Shown: one piece after another, positions 41,368 to 51,293 of the stretch
How the letters are laid out: the number at the start of each line of letters is the position of its first letter
Position numbering within the stretch: position 1 is the stretch's first letter
NCBI RefSeq assembly: GCF_036231355.1
Contig: NZ_CP109496.1
Location: 5,518,001 to 5,582,000 of the forward strand
Source: Streptomyces sp. NBC_01431
GTDB lineage: Bacteria > Actinomycetota > Actinomycetes > Streptomycetales > Streptomycetaceae
Direction: 5' to 3'
Length of the DNA: 64,000 nucleotides
Translations under genes and position numbers: made by a program
Notes under the pieces: generated by a model
The model's database searches: none
What the model was told of the DNA's origin: nothing
The model's input: only the letters and a program-made list of their open reading frames with translations

Positions 41368-42213
41368 ATGGCAGTACGCGGAATCCTGGGCGGGCGGTCC
41401 CGGCGCGACTACAAGACCCCCGAGCCCCACCCCTCGGGCGCGGTGCCGCCGAAGATCCCGGCCGAACTGGTGCCGAACCACGTCGCCTGCGTCATGGACG
41501 GCAACGGTCGCTGGGCCAAGGAGCGCGGGCTTCCGCGCACCGAGGGGCACAAGGTCGGCGAGGGCGTCGTCCTCGACGTGCTCAAGGGCTGTCTCGAGAT
41601 GGGCGTCAAGAACCTCTCCCTGTACGCCTTCTCGACCGAGAACTGGAAGCGCTCGCCCGAAGAGGTCCGCTTCCTGATGAACTTCAACCGCGATGTCATC
41701 CGCCGTCGGCGGGATGAGATGGACGAACTGGGCATCCGGATCCGGTGGGTGGGCCGCATGCCCAAGATGTGGAAGTCGGTCGTCCAGGAGCTCCAGGTCG
41801 CCCAGGAGCAGACCGTCGGCAACGACGCCATGACGCTCTACTTCTGCGTCAACTACGGTGGCCGCGCCGAGGTCGCGGACGCGGCGCAGGCCATCGCGCG
41901 CGACGTCGCGGCCGGGAAGCTCGACCCGTCGAAGGTCAATGAGAAGACGTTCGCGAAGTACCTGTACTACCCGGACATGCCGGACGTCGATCTGTTCCTG
42001 CGGCCCAGTGGCGAGCAGCGCACCTCCAACTACCTGATCTGGCAGTCGAGTTACGCCGAGATGGTGTTCCAGGACGTGCTGTGGCCGGACTTCGACCGTC
42101 GCGACCTGTGGCGGGCCTGCCTGGAGTTCGCCTCCCGCGACCGGCGCTTCGGCGGTGCCATCCCGAACGAGGCGCTGGCCGCGCTGGACAAGAGCGGCGA
42201 CCTGCCCCGGTAG
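41368..42213 (+). CDS. uppS: Isoprenyl transferase (undecaprenyl/decaprenyl diphosphate synthase type)
   Basis: 281 residues. [24 protein letters not shown] carries the Asp of the catalytic DGNGRWA motif; [14 protein letters not shown], and [25 protein letters not shown] and [10 protein letters not shown] complete the cis-prenyltransferase family. It makes the lipid carrier for peptidoglycan. Chain length cannot be set by eye. Start ATG 41368. Confidence 0.93.
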   Translation: MAVRGILGGRSRRDYKTPEPHPSGAVPPKIPAELVPNHVACVMDGNGRWAKERGLPRTEGHKVGEGVVLDVLKGCLEMGVKNLSLYAFSTENWKRSPEEVRFLMNFNRDVIRRRRDEMDELGIRIRWVGRMPKMWKSVVQELQVAQEQTVGNDAMTLYFCVNYGGRAEVADAAQAIARDVAAGKLDPSKVNEKTFAKYLYYPDMPDVDLFLRPSGEQRTSNYLIWQSSYAEMVFQDVLWPDFDRRDLWRACLEFASRDRRFGGAIPNEALAALDKSGDLPR

Positions 42214-42230
42214 CGGCGCGGGTCACGACA

Positions 42231-42258
42231 GAGCGGCGACACCGCGGTGTCGCCGCTC
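42231..42258. terminator. Bidirectional terminator between uppS and zur
   Basis: Perfect 28-bp palindrome GAGCGGCGACACCG / CGGTGTCGCCGCTC, 17 bases after the uppS stop and between converging genes. Confidence 0.85.
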
Positions 42259-42310
42259 CGTCCGAAGCCCCTTGGCGGGTCGCCCGAAGGGGGCTGGAGG
42301 GGGAAACCCC

Positions 42311-42748
42311 CTACGAGCCCCCGGGGTTGGCGCACGCCGCGCATGTGCCGAAGATTTCCACCGTGTGGGCCACGTTCACATAGCCGTGCGCCGACGCGAT
42401 CGACTCCGCCCACTTCTCCACGGCCGGCCCCTCGACCTCCACCGCCTTGCCGCACACCCGGCACACCAGGTGATGGTGGTGGTCGCCCGAGGAGCAGCGC
42501 CGGTACACCGACTCTCCGTCGTTCGTGCGCAGCACATCCACCTCGCCCGCGTCCGCGAGGGACTGGAGGGTGCGGTAGACGGTGGTCAGGCCTACCGAGT
42601 CACCCCGGTGCTTGAGCATGTCGTGCAGCTCCTGCGCGCTGCGGAACTCGTCCACCTCGTCCAGCGCCGCCGCCACCGCGGCACGCTGCCGGGTCGACCG
42701 GCCTCGTACGGGGGCGGTATTCGATCCACCGAGTGGCGCTGTCGTCAC
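42311..42748 (-). CDS. zur: Zur, zinc-responsive Fur-family repressor
   Basis: 145 residues. RSTRQRAAVAAALDEVDEFRSAQELHDML and LTTVYRTLQSLADAGEVDVLR form the winged helix; SSGDHHHHLVCRVCGKAVE and FGTCAAC carry the His cluster and the two CxxC structural zinc pairs. Linkage to znuACB makes it a zinc rather than iron sensor. GTG start 42748 after AGGAGG. Last gene of the znuA-znuC-znuB-zur run. Confidence 0.92.
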   Translation of the reverse strand: MTTAPLGGSNTAPVRGRSTRQRAAVAAALDEVDEFRSAQELHDMLKHRGDSVGLTTVYRTLQSLADAGEVDVLRTNDGESVYRRCSSGDHHHHLVCRVCGKAVEVEGPAVEKWAESIASAHGYVNVAHTVEIFGTCAACANPGGS

Positions 42749-42807
42749 AGGTGCCTCCTAGCCTTGACCCGTACAAACCTTCCTCGGGCCATTGTGCCAG
42801 CTCCCGC

Positions 42808-43710
42808 TCAGGCCGTGACCTCGCCGGCCGGAGCCTTTGCCGGGGCGGGCACGTCGAGGCCGCACTCGCCCTCGGCCTGCGCGGCCGCCCCGGCCCGCGC
42901 CCGTCGCCTGGCGAGCGGGGTCGCCAGCGCCGTCAGGACGATGAAGATCGCGATGGTGAAGAGCACGATGACGGCGCCCGGCGGTACGTCCTGGTAGTAC
43001 GTGACCACCGTGCCGCTCAGCGTCACCGTCACCCCGATCGCCACCGCGATGGCGAAGGTCAGCGCGAAGCTGCGGGACAGCTGCTGGGCGGCCGCGACCG
43101 GCACCACCATCAGTGCGCTCACCAGCAGCAGGCCGACCACCCGCATCGCCACGGTCACCGTGACCGCCGCCGTGACGGCCGTCAGAAGGTTCAGGGCGCG
43201 CACCGGCAGACCCGTCACCCGTGCGAACTCCTCGTCCTGGCTGACCGCGAACAGCTGCCGCCGCAGGCCGACCGTGACCATGAGCACGAACGCCGCGAGG
43301 AAGCCGATCGCCCACACGTCGGACGGCGAGACCGTGGACAGGGAGCCGAAGAGGTAGGAGCTCAGGTTGGCCGTCGAGCCGCCCGGCGCGAGGTTGATGA
43401 AGAGCACACCGCCCGCCATGCCGCCGTAGAACAGCATGGCCAGCGCGATGTCGCCGCGCGTCTTGCCGTACCAGCGGATCAGTTCCATCGTGACCGCGCC
43501 GAGCACGGAGATGAGCGTGGCCATCCATACCGGTGAGGTGGACAGCAGGAAGCCGAGGCCCACGCCCGTCATCGCCACATGGCCGATGCCGTCGCCCATC
43601 AGGGCCTGGCGGCGCTGGACGAGGTAGATGCCGACGGCGGGCGCGGTGATCCCGACGAGGACCGCGGCGATCAACGCCCGTTGCATGAAGGGGGAGTTCA
43701 GGAGTTCCAT
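42808..43710 (-). CDS. znuB: ZnuB, zinc ABC transporter permease
   Basis: About 300 residues, eight or more hydrophobic segments. MQRALIAAVLVGITAPAVGIYLVQRRQALMGDGIGHVAMTGVGLG, and GLLLVSALMVVPVAAAQQLSRSF are the ABC-3 family (ZnuB/MntB) signature. ATG at 43710 or 43713, two to five bases after the znuC stop (TGATCATGATGG), so translation is coupled. The acidic/Ala-rich C-terminal tail is cytoplasmic. It imports zinc with ZnuC and ZnuA. Confidence 0.9.
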   Translation of the reverse strand: MELLNSPFMQRALIAAVLVGITAPAVGIYLVQRRQALMGDGIGHVAMTGVGLGFLLSTSPVWMATLISVLGAVTMELIRWYGKTRGDIALAMLFYGGMAGGVLFINLAPGGSTANLSSYLFGSLSTVSPSDVWAIGFLAAFVLMVTVGLRRQLFAVSQDEEFARVTGLPVRALNLLTAVTAAVTVTVAMRVVGLLLVSALMVVPVAAAQQLSRSFALTFAIAVAIGVTVTLSGTVVTYYQDVPPGAVIVLFTIAIFIVLTALATPLARRRARAGAAAQAEGECGLDVPAPAKAPAGEVTA

Positions 43711-43715
43711 CATGA

Positions 43716-44474
43716 TCAGCTCAGCAGTCCCGTGCGTACCGGCTCGGCGGCCGTGTGCGGATGTACGTGGTCGTGGCCGGGCAGAGCGTGCTGTCCCACG
43801 GCCTTCGGCGGCGGTCCGTCGTGCGCGACACAACCGTCGCGCAGCACCACCGCCCGGTCGATCAGCGGCTCAAGGGGGCCCAGTTCGTGCAGGACGAGCA
43901 GGACGGACGCACCCGCGGCGACCTGTTCGCGCAGGGTGGCCGCGAGGATCTCCTGGCTCTCGATGTCGACGCCCGCCATCGGCTCGTCCATGATCAGGAG
44001 CTCCGGCTCGGCCGCCAACGCCCGTGCTATCAGGACGCGTTGGTGCTGGCCGCCCGATAGGGCGTCCACGGAGTCCTTCACCCGGTCGGCCAGGCCTACC
44101 GCGGCGATCGCCCGGTCGACGGCCTCGCGGTCGGTCCTGCGCAGAATTCCGAAGCGGGTCCGCGACAGGCGCCCGGAGGAGACGACCTCGCGGATCGTGG
44201 CGGGCACCCCGCCCGCGGCGGTGGTGCGCTGCGGTACGTAGCCGACCCGCCCCCAGTCGCGAAAGCGGCGCCGCGGGGTTCCGAAGATCTCCACCGAGCC
44301 GCCGCTGACCGGCACCTGCCCGATGATCGTCCGTATCGCGGTGGACTTGCCCGAGCCGTTCGCGCCGAGCAGTGCGACGACCTCGCCGCGGTGGACGGCC
44401 AGGTCGATGCCGCGCAGGACCGGGCGCGAGCCGAGCTCGGCCGTCACCTTGGTGAGCGATATGACGGGCTCCAT
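43716..44474 (-). CDS. znuC: ZnuC, zinc ABC transporter ATPase
   Basis: 252 residues. Walker A LLGANGSGKST, signature ALSGGQHQRVLIARAL, Walker B ELLIMDEP, switch His in LLVLHELG. The C-terminal GQHALPGHDHVHPHTAAEP is His-rich as in zinc transporters. The ATG at 44474 follows GGAGG at the right distance; a GTG at 44510 has no ribosome site. It shares the leader GGAGGCACCTGT with zur. Confidence 0.92.
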   Translation of the reverse strand: MEPVISLTKVTAELGSRPVLRGIDLAVHRGEVVALLGANGSGKSTAIRTIIGQVPVSGGSVEIFGTPRRRFRDWGRVGYVPQRTTAAGGVPATIREVVSSGRLSRTRFGILRRTDREAVDRAIAAVGLADRVKDSVDALSGGQHQRVLIARALAAEPELLIMDEPMAGVDIESQEILAATLREQVAAGASVLLVLHELGPLEPLIDRAVVLRDGCVAHDGPPPKAVGQHALPGHDHVHPHTAAEPVRTGLLS

Positions 44475-44506
44475 GACAGGTGCCTCCAATGCGGAAGGGC
44501 GGATGG

Positions 44507-45499
44507 TCACTTGGTGCCGAGTGCCGTCGTGAGGGCCGTGAGGTTGGACCGCATCACCGAGAAGTAGTCGGTGCCCTTCGACTTGTCGGTGATGCCCTCA
44601 AGGGGGTCGAGCACATCAGTCCTGAGGGCGGCGTCCGACGCCAGGGTCTTGGCGGTCTTGTCGCTGACCAGCGTTTCGTAGAAGACGGTCGAGACGCCGT
44701 CGGCCTTCGCCATCTTCTGGAGGTCCTTGATCCGGGCCGGGCTCGGCTCGGACTCGGGGTCGAGGCCGTTGATGGCCTCCTCGGTCAGCCCGTAGCGCTC
44801 GGCGAGGTAGCCGAAGGCGGCGTGGGTGGTGATGAAGACCCGCGACTTCAGGGCCTTGTTCTTCAGGGCGTCGGCGTACTCCTTGTCGAGGCCGCCGAGC
44901 TTGGTCACCACGGCGTCGGTGTTCTTCTTGTAGTCCGCCGCGTGGGCCGGGTCGGCCTTCGCCAGGGCCGCGCCGACGCCCTTGGCGACCTCTGCGTACT
45001 TCACCGGGTCCAGCCAGATGTGCGGGTCGTCGCCGGGCCTCGCGTGGCTGTGGCCGTCGTGGCTCTCATCGCCGGTGGTGTGGTCGTGTGCGGCGGCGTG
45101 CCCGCCCACTTCGTTGCCGTGCCGCTCCATCGTCGTGAGCGCGGACACGTCGATCTTCGTCTTGAGGTCGGCCTGCTTGACGGCCGCGTCGACCGCGGGC
45201 TGGAGCCCCTTGAGGTAGACGACGGCGTCGGCGTCGTTGAGCTGCGCGGTCTGCTTGGCGCTGATCTCCAGGTCGTGCGGCTCCACACCCGGCTTCGTCA
45301 GGTTGGAGACCGAGACGTGGCTCCCGCCGATCTGCTCAGCCAGGAACTGCATCGGGTAGAACGACGCCACCACGTCCAGCTTGCCGTCGCCGTTCTTCTT
45401 GCCCGCCGCGGCGCCCGAGCCGCACGCCGTGAGGGCGGTGAGGCCGAGGAGGACGGCGCAGGGGAGCGCGACCGCCGGTATGAGGCGTCGTATGTTCAT
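44507..45499 (-). CDS. znuA: ZnuA, zinc-binding lipoprotein
   Basis: 330 residues. Signal peptide with lipobox LTAC (MNIRRLIPAVALPCAVLLGLTALTAC); VVASFYPMQFLAEQIGG, then a His loop HGNEVGGHAAAHDHTTGDESHDGHSHA and DDPHIWLDPVKY, characteristic of the cluster A-I zinc family. The His-rich loop and the adjacent permease and ATPase identify zinc as the substrate. Start ATG 45499, with two Zur-like boxes just upstream. Divergent from glyS. Confidence 0.92.
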   Translation of the reverse strand: MNIRRLIPAVALPCAVLLGLTALTACGSGAAAGKKNGDGKLDVVASFYPMQFLAEQIGGSHVSVSNLTKPGVEPHDLEISAKQTAQLNDADAVVYLKGLQPAVDAAVKQADLKTKIDVSALTTMERHGNEVGGHAAAHDHTTGDESHDGHSHARPGDDPHIWLDPVKYAEVAKGVGAALAKADPAHAADYKKNTDAVVTKLGGLDKEYADALKNKALKSRVFITTHAAFGYLAERYGLTEEAINGLDPESEPSPARIKDLQKMAKADGVSTVFYETLVSDKTAKTLASDAALRTDVLDPLEGITDKSKGTDYFSVMRSNLTALTTALGTK

Positions 45500-45536
45500 G
45501 ACATCCATTTTCATCAAAGATGGAAACGGTTGTCAA
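45499..45536. promoter_or_regulatory. Two Zur-box-like dyads and -35 of znuA
   Basis: TGACATCCATTTTCA (45499-45513; reverse TGAAAATGGATGTCA) and TGGAAACGGTTGTCA (45521-45535), 22 bp apart, both near the Streptomyces Zur pattern TGAAAATGATTTTCA. The second overlaps TTGACA read on the minus strand (45536-45531), the likely -35. Confidence 0.6.
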
Positions 45537-45671
45537 TAATCGGGACCGGAGCCCCGTCGACGGGCCTCGCGCGGTATCCGATTTGATAGAGGGGGTGCGG
45601 CCGCCGCTAATCTGAGACCTTCGCCGTTACCGCTTAGTCCCCCTGTTCGTCGTCGTAATGAAGAGAGCACC

Positions 45672-47054
<1,383 letters not shown>

Positions 47055-47119
47055 GGGGGTTCACCTCCGGAGGCTTTGCCCCCGGACCCCCGTGATGTTC
47101 GTTCGTCTGCGGGCGGGTC

Positions 47120-47150
47120 GTGGCTGGTCGCGCAGTTGCCCGCGCCCCTT
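47120..47150. repeat. Third copy of the intergenic GCGCAGTTCCCCGCGCC repeat
   Basis: GTGGCTGGTCGCGCAGTTGC and following CCGCGCCCCTT, one base change from the core at 8792 and 8849. It is preceded by CTCCGGAGGCTTTGCCCCCG, another GC-rich dyad, about 10 bases past the glyS stop. Confidence 0.7.
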
Positions 47151-47163
47151 CTTGCGGCATCGC

Positions 47164-47196
47164 GAAGCCCCGGGTCCTTCAGGAGCCCGGGGCTTC
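47164..47196. terminator. Bidirectional terminator after glyS
   Basis: GAAGCCCCGGG (47164-47174) and CCCGGGGCTTC (47186-47196), perfect 11-bp stem with an 11-base loop, between converging genes. Confidence 0.85.
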
Positions 47197-47216
47197 TGCC
47201 GTGCCTGGTAAGGGAG

Positions 47217-47642
47217 TTACGGCTTGCGCAGGGCAACCGCCGCACAGAGCGCCGCCATCGGCAGCTCCGCCGCCAGCGCCAGGGTGAGGGCGGTGGCCAG
47301 CTCGCTGCCCGGGGCCGCCGTCGTCACGTCGAACCAGGCGTCCATCACCAGGAGCGCCGCCGTCGCCGCGGCGACCTGCGCGACCCGCGGGTCGTTCCTC
47401 CGCAGCAGCACACCCGTGCCGGTCAGGCCCACCGCGAGCAGCGCGTCCAGACCGATCCACGCCGTCGACCAGTTGGAGACCTCGGTGGTCTGCGGCATCG
47501 TCTTGGCGAGCACCACCATCCACGGCACCAGCGCCACCCCGGCACCGGTGAGGACCGTCGCGAGGCGCGGCCGGCGCCGCAGCACTCCCCAAGTGCCCGC
47601 GACGGTACGGGACGTACGGATCTGCGGGGCGACCAGAGTCAT
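47217..47642 (-). CDS. Small integral membrane protein, function unknown
   Basis: 141 residues with about four hydrophobic helices (around residues 28-48, 60-80, 88-105, 112-138). Basic segment SRTVAGTWGVLRRRPRL before the first helix would stay in the cytoplasm. No family recognised. Start ATG 47642 gives the most natural N-terminus. Convergent with glyS and divergent from the histidine kinase gene, with a 177-bp region in between. Confidence 0.7.
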   Translation of the reverse strand: MTLVAPQIRTSRTVAGTWGVLRRRPRLATVLTGAGVALVPWMVVLAKTMPQTTEVSNWSTAWIGLDALLAVGLTGTGVLLRRNDPRVAQVAAATAALLVMDAWFDVTTAAPGSELATALTLALAAELPMAALCAAVALRKP

Positions 47643-47819
47643 GGCGGCGGGCTCCTTCCGGCCCGGCGGTCCATCCGTCCGAGCACAGCAACAAGACTCG
47701 CCTCAACAGCGGCCGAGGTCAGTAACGCGGCTGTCCGAACCGGGGGTGGTGCTGGCTATACCCCCGGCCGGGCAGCAGGGTGATGGCAGCGCTCCGACCA
47801 GCCCAACTACGCTGTGCAC

Positions 47820-49067
47820 ATGGCAACTCCCGGGCCGCTGCGGCGCGCGTACCACTGGACCGCCGCGCACGCACCGTGGTCGGCGTGGGCCTGGCGCAAC
47901 ACCACCCTCGTGGTGGCCGCCGTACCCCTGTCGGTGCCCAGCGCGCTCGCTCTCGCCTACACGTTCTCCAACCCCAAGCACATCTTCAGGATGCTGGCCT
48001 TCGTGCTTGTGCTGTGCCCGCTGCTCACCGCGCTCCAGCGCAGCCGCTTCTGGTCGCTCACCGGCCATGACATCCCGCAGATCCAGTGGGCCGAACGCTG
48101 GTACCGCTGGCGCGGGTTGGTCGCGAGACTGCGCGCCGAGTCGACCTGGCGGCAGTACGGCTACCACCTGGTGATCTCCCCGCTCGCCGCGGTCGGCGGC
48201 GCCCTGGTCGTGCTCGGCTGGGTCGCCGGGGCCGTCCTGGCCCTCTTCTACTCCTGGGTGTGGGCGCTGCCCGAGGAGTACCGGCCCATGGGCTGGACCA
48301 AGGCCTTCGACGTGATGACGGTGTGCGGCGTCCTGCTGCTGATCGCCATGCCCTGGTTCGCGGCCCTCGTCGCGGGGCTTGACGCCCGCGCCGCCACCGT
48401 CCTGCTCGGCCCCAACCGGGCCAAGGAACTGGAACGCCGGGTCGAGGACCTCGCCGAGAGCCGGGCCGACATCCTGGACGCCGCCGACCTGGAGCGGCGC
48501 CGCATCGAGCGGGACCTGCACGACGGCGCCCAGCAGCGCCTGGTCTCCCTCGCCATGAACCTCGGCATCGCCCGCGCCACCCTCACCGATCTGCCGCCCG
48601 AAGCACGGGCCGTCATCGACGAGGCGCACCGCGAGGCGAAGGAAGCCATCGAGGAACTCAGCAACCTGGTACGCGGGCTGCACCCGGCCGTCCTGGAGGA
48701 CCGCGGCCTTGACGCCGCGATCTCCGGCATCGCGGCCCGCGCCCCCTTCCCCGTCGAACTCACGGTGGCGCTGGCCCAACGGCCCTCGCCCACCGTCGAG
48801 GCCGTCGCCTACTTCGTCGTCTCCGAAACCCTCGCCAACGTCGCCAAGCACGCCCGTGCGACGCGCTGTTCCGTCCAGGTCCGCCGCCGCGCCGAACTCC
48901 TGACGATCACCGTCAGCGACAACGGGGTGGGCGGCGCCGACCCGGCGGCCGGCACCGGACTGCTCGGTCTGCGCAAGCGCGTAGGGTCGGTCGACGGAAC
49001 CATCAGGATCAACAGCCCCCTCGGGGGCCCGACCGTCATCACTGTGGAGCTGCCGTGCGGGCTGTGA
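47820..49067 (+). CDS. NarL-type sensor histidine kinase (HisKA_3), LiaS-like
   Basis: 415 residues. Four or so membrane helices in the first ~200 residues (including an N-terminal sensor DUF-like region and LLLIAMPWFAALVAGL), then ERRRIERDLHDGAQQRLVSLAMNLG with phospho-His, LRGLHPAVLEDRGLDAAI, and HATPase_c with NVAKHARA and DNGVGGADP..GTGLLGLRKRV. It signals to the next gene's regulator. ATG 47820 is chosen over a GTG six bases upstream. Confidence 0.88.
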   Translation: MATPGPLRRAYHWTAAHAPWSAWAWRNTTLVVAAVPLSVPSALALAYTFSNPKHIFRMLAFVLVLCPLLTALQRSRFWSLTGHDIPQIQWAERWYRWRGLVARLRAESTWRQYGYHLVISPLAAVGGALVVLGWVAGAVLALFYSWVWALPEEYRPMGWTKAFDVMTVCGVLLLIAMPWFAALVAGLDARAATVLLGPNRAKELERRVEDLAESRADILDAADLERRRIERDLHDGAQQRLVSLAMNLGIARATLTDLPPEARAVIDEAHREAKEAIEELSNLVRGLHPAVLEDRGLDAAISGIAARAPFPVELTVALAQRPSPTVEAVAYFVVSETLANVAKHARATRCSVQVRRRAELLTITVSDNGVGGADPAAGTGLLGLRKRVGSVDGTIRINSPLGGPTVITVELPCGL

Positions 49068-49711
49068 TCGCCGAGGATTCGGTGCTGTTGCGGATAGGAC
49101 TCGTCAAGGTCCTGGAAATGGCCGGGTTCGAGGTCGCCGCCGAGGCCGGGGACGCCGAGAGCCTGCTCACGGCCGTCGAGGAACACCGGCCCACACTGGC
49201 GCTCGTCGACGTCCGGATGCCGCCGGGCTTCACGGACGAGGGCGTCCGCGCCGCCCTGATGATTCGTCAGCAATGGCCGGGGACCGCGGTGTTGCTGCTC
49301 TCGCAGTACGTCGAGGAGCGGTACGCGGCGGATCTGCTCGCCACCCAGACCGGCGGCATCGGCTACCTGCTGAAGCAACGGGTCGCCGACGTCGAGGAGT
49401 TCGTGGACGCCCTCAAGCGCGTCGCGGCCGGCGGCACCGCGCTGGACCCGCAGGTCGTCGCCCAGCTGCTGCTTCGCCGCGGCGGCGGTCCCGACCCGCT
49501 GGAACGCCTCACCCCGCGCGAACGCGAAGTCCTCGCGTTGATGGCCGAAGGCCGCTCCAACGCCGGGATCGCCGCCGAACTCGTCGTCAGCGAGAGCGCG
49601 GTGGCCAAGCACATCAACAACATCTTCGCCAAGCTGGACCTGCCGGTCGCCGACGGCGACCACCGCCGGGTCCTCGCCGTCCTGCGCTTCCTGGACGGCG
49701 GACCGTCGTGA
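49055..49711 (+). CDS. NarL/LuxR-family response regulator
   Basis: 218 residues. Receiver with IAEDSVLLR and LALVDVRMPP (phospho-Asp), Ser/Lys at VLLLSQYVE and LLKQRVAD; C-terminal LuxR HTH LTPREREVLALMAEGRSNAGIAAELVVSESAVAKHINNIFAKL. The GTG start at 49055 lies 13 bp inside the kinase gene, so the two are coupled. It likely controls the downstream DUF4097 gene and targets elsewhere. Confidence 0.9.
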   Translation: MRAVIAEDSVLLRIGLVKVLEMAGFEVAAEAGDAESLLTAVEEHRPTLALVDVRMPPGFTDEGVRAALMIRQQWPGTAVLLLSQYVEERYAADLLATQTGGIGYLLKQRVADVEEFVDALKRVAAGGTALDPQVVAQLLLRRGGGPDPLERLTPREREVLALMAEGRSNAGIAAELVVSESAVAKHINNIFAKLDLPVADGDHRRVLAVLRFLDGGPS

Positions 49712-50547
49712 CCGCGACCGAGCAGCGCGGGGCGGCCGGGCCGAGGGGGACCGCCGAGCGCCCCCGCCACCGCGCGGCCTGGACCATCACGGCGATCTTC
49801 GCCGCGTTGTTCGTCGTGGCGCCCTTCGGGGGCTCGGTCCTGGCCGACGCCCTCAGCCGGACCGAAGAGTACGAGAGTCCCGGCAACCACGTGCGCCATC
49901 CGGTCTCCGCCGTCGAGGTGGACGCCGGGTCCGCCCAGATCACCGTCACCCCCGGCGCAGACAACGAGGTGGCGATGGGTGGTCGGCTCACCTGGTCGAT
50001 GAAGCGCCCCAAGGTCGAGCGGCAGTGGGACGGCGACACCCTCAAGGTGCACACCCGGTGCAACGGTTTCGTGGACACCTACCTCCAGAACTGCTCGATC
50101 GAGCTCAACCTGACCGTCCCCGCCGGGGTCCGCCTGAAGGTGGTCGGCGGCTCCGGCGAGATCAAGGTCCGCGACCTGGCCGGACCGGTCGACATCAAGG
50201 GCGGCTCCGGCCGCATCAAGGTGCGCGGACTCAAGGGCACGGTCAAGGCCTCGGTCGGCTCCGGTGAACTCGAAGCCGCTCAACTCGCCTCATCCGAAGC
50301 CGACTTGAGGGCGGGATCCGGTACCGTCGACGCCGACTTCACCGTTCCGCCGCACCGCGTGAAGGCCTTGGCCGGATCGGGCGCCGTCTCGCTCACCGTG
50401 CCGGGGCCAACCCGCTACCGGGTCGAGGGGGGATCGGGATCGGGGGGTCGCAGCATCCAGCAGGAACTGACCGACGACAACTCGGACCGGGTCCTCGACG
50501 TCAGCAGCGGCTCCGGATCGGTGACGGTCGGCTACCCGGGCTGGTGA
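49708..50547 (+). CDS. Membrane-anchored DUF4097-type beta-helix protein
   Basis: 279 residues. A single N-terminal helix (AWTITAIFAALFVVAPFGGSVLA) anchors the protein, followed by repetitive short strands VGGSGEIKVRDLAGPVDIKGGSGRIKVRGLKGTVKASVGSGELEAAQ, the DUF4097 right-handed beta pattern. In Firmicute LiaGFSR loci LiaG has this fold, so kinase-regulator-DUF4097 here is a similar cell-envelope-stress layout. GTG start overlaps the regulator stop (GTGA). Confidence 0.8.
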   Translation: MTATEQRGAAGPRGTAERPRHRAAWTITAIFAALFVVAPFGGSVLADALSRTEEYESPGNHVRHPVSAVEVDAGSAQITVTPGADNEVAMGGRLTWSMKRPKVERQWDGDTLKVHTRCNGFVDTYLQNCSIELNLTVPAGVRLKVVGGSGEIKVRDLAGPVDIKGGSGRIKVRGLKGTVKASVGSGELEAAQLASSEADLRAGSGTVDADFTVPPHRVKALAGSGAVSLTVPGPTRYRVEGGSGSGGRSIQQELTDDNSDRVLDVSSGSGSVTVGYPGW

Positions 50548-50604
50548 CCCGGGGGCCGGCTGGGCGGGGCAAGAGGGGCGGGTCCGTGACATCGTGCGGG
50601 GCGC

Positions 50605-51201
50605 TCACCTCTTCAACCCCCGCAACAGCAGATCCACCACCGCCCCGAACTCCTCCCCGATGGACGGGCGCGACCACTCCGCCGCGTACACCGGGTCGTG
50701 GAAGCGGCCGGTGGCGTCGAACACGGCCCGCGCCGAGACGGCGGGCGACTCGTACGGGATGGTGAACTCGCCCCGGGAGACGCCGAGTTGGATGATCTCG
50801 CGGAGCTGGTCCACCAGCTCCGCGATGTGCTCCTCCACGACCCGGCTGTTCTCCCGCAGCAATACCTCGTACGTCTGGAACAGCTCCGGATCGTCGCCCG
50901 CCTTGTGCAGCTTGGCCTGGAACAGCTCGCTCAGCCACAGGTGCAGCACATCGGCCGACGCCAGGTCCTCGCGGGTCGCGATGGCGCGCAGCAGGTCCGT
51001 CGAACGGTTCAGCCACCGCTCGGTCACCGCCTCGCGCAGCGCGGCCTTCGTACGGAAGTGGCGGTAGACACTGCCGTGGCTCACGCCGAGCTGGCGCGCG
51101 ACGTCGACGACCGTGGCCTTCGCCGGTCCGTGGCGGCGCAGCACCTCCTCGGTCGCGACCAGGATGCGCTCGGCGGTCAGTGGTTCCGTACTCATGGCCA
51201 T
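50605..51201 (-). CDS. TetR-family regulator
   Basis: 198 residues. ERILVATEEVLRRHGPAKATVVDVARQLGVSHGSVYRHFRTKAALREAV is the TetR DNA-binding domain; the rest is a helical ligand and dimer domain. ATG at 51201 or 51195; AGGT precedes the former at 6-7 bases. It lies 92 bp downstream of the aldo/keto reductase on the same strand and is probably co-transcribed with it, so the operator at 52342 may be its binding site (inference). Confidence 0.87.
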   Translation of the reverse strand: MAMSTEPLTAERILVATEEVLRRHGPAKATVVDVARQLGVSHGSVYRHFRTKAALREAVTERWLNRSTDLLRAIATREDLASADVLHLWLSELFQAKLHKAGDDPELFQTYEVLLRENSRVVEEHIAELVDQLREIIQLGVSRGEFTIPYESPAVSARAVFDATGRFHDPVYAAEWSRPSIGEEFGAVVDLLLRGLKR

Positions 51202-51293
51202 GACGTTACCTGCCCCTCAGGACGGCCGGCCGGGCCCGTGGACAACTGTCCGGCCAGGCAGAACGAGGCCGTAAGCGGCCCATGCCCGTGGGC

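Noticed and set aside
39597-41369. A 590-codon minus-strand frame extending the lipoprotein gene
   Set aside because: The portion beyond 40295 is antisense to recO and lacks a signal sequence; the lipobox fixes the start at 40295.
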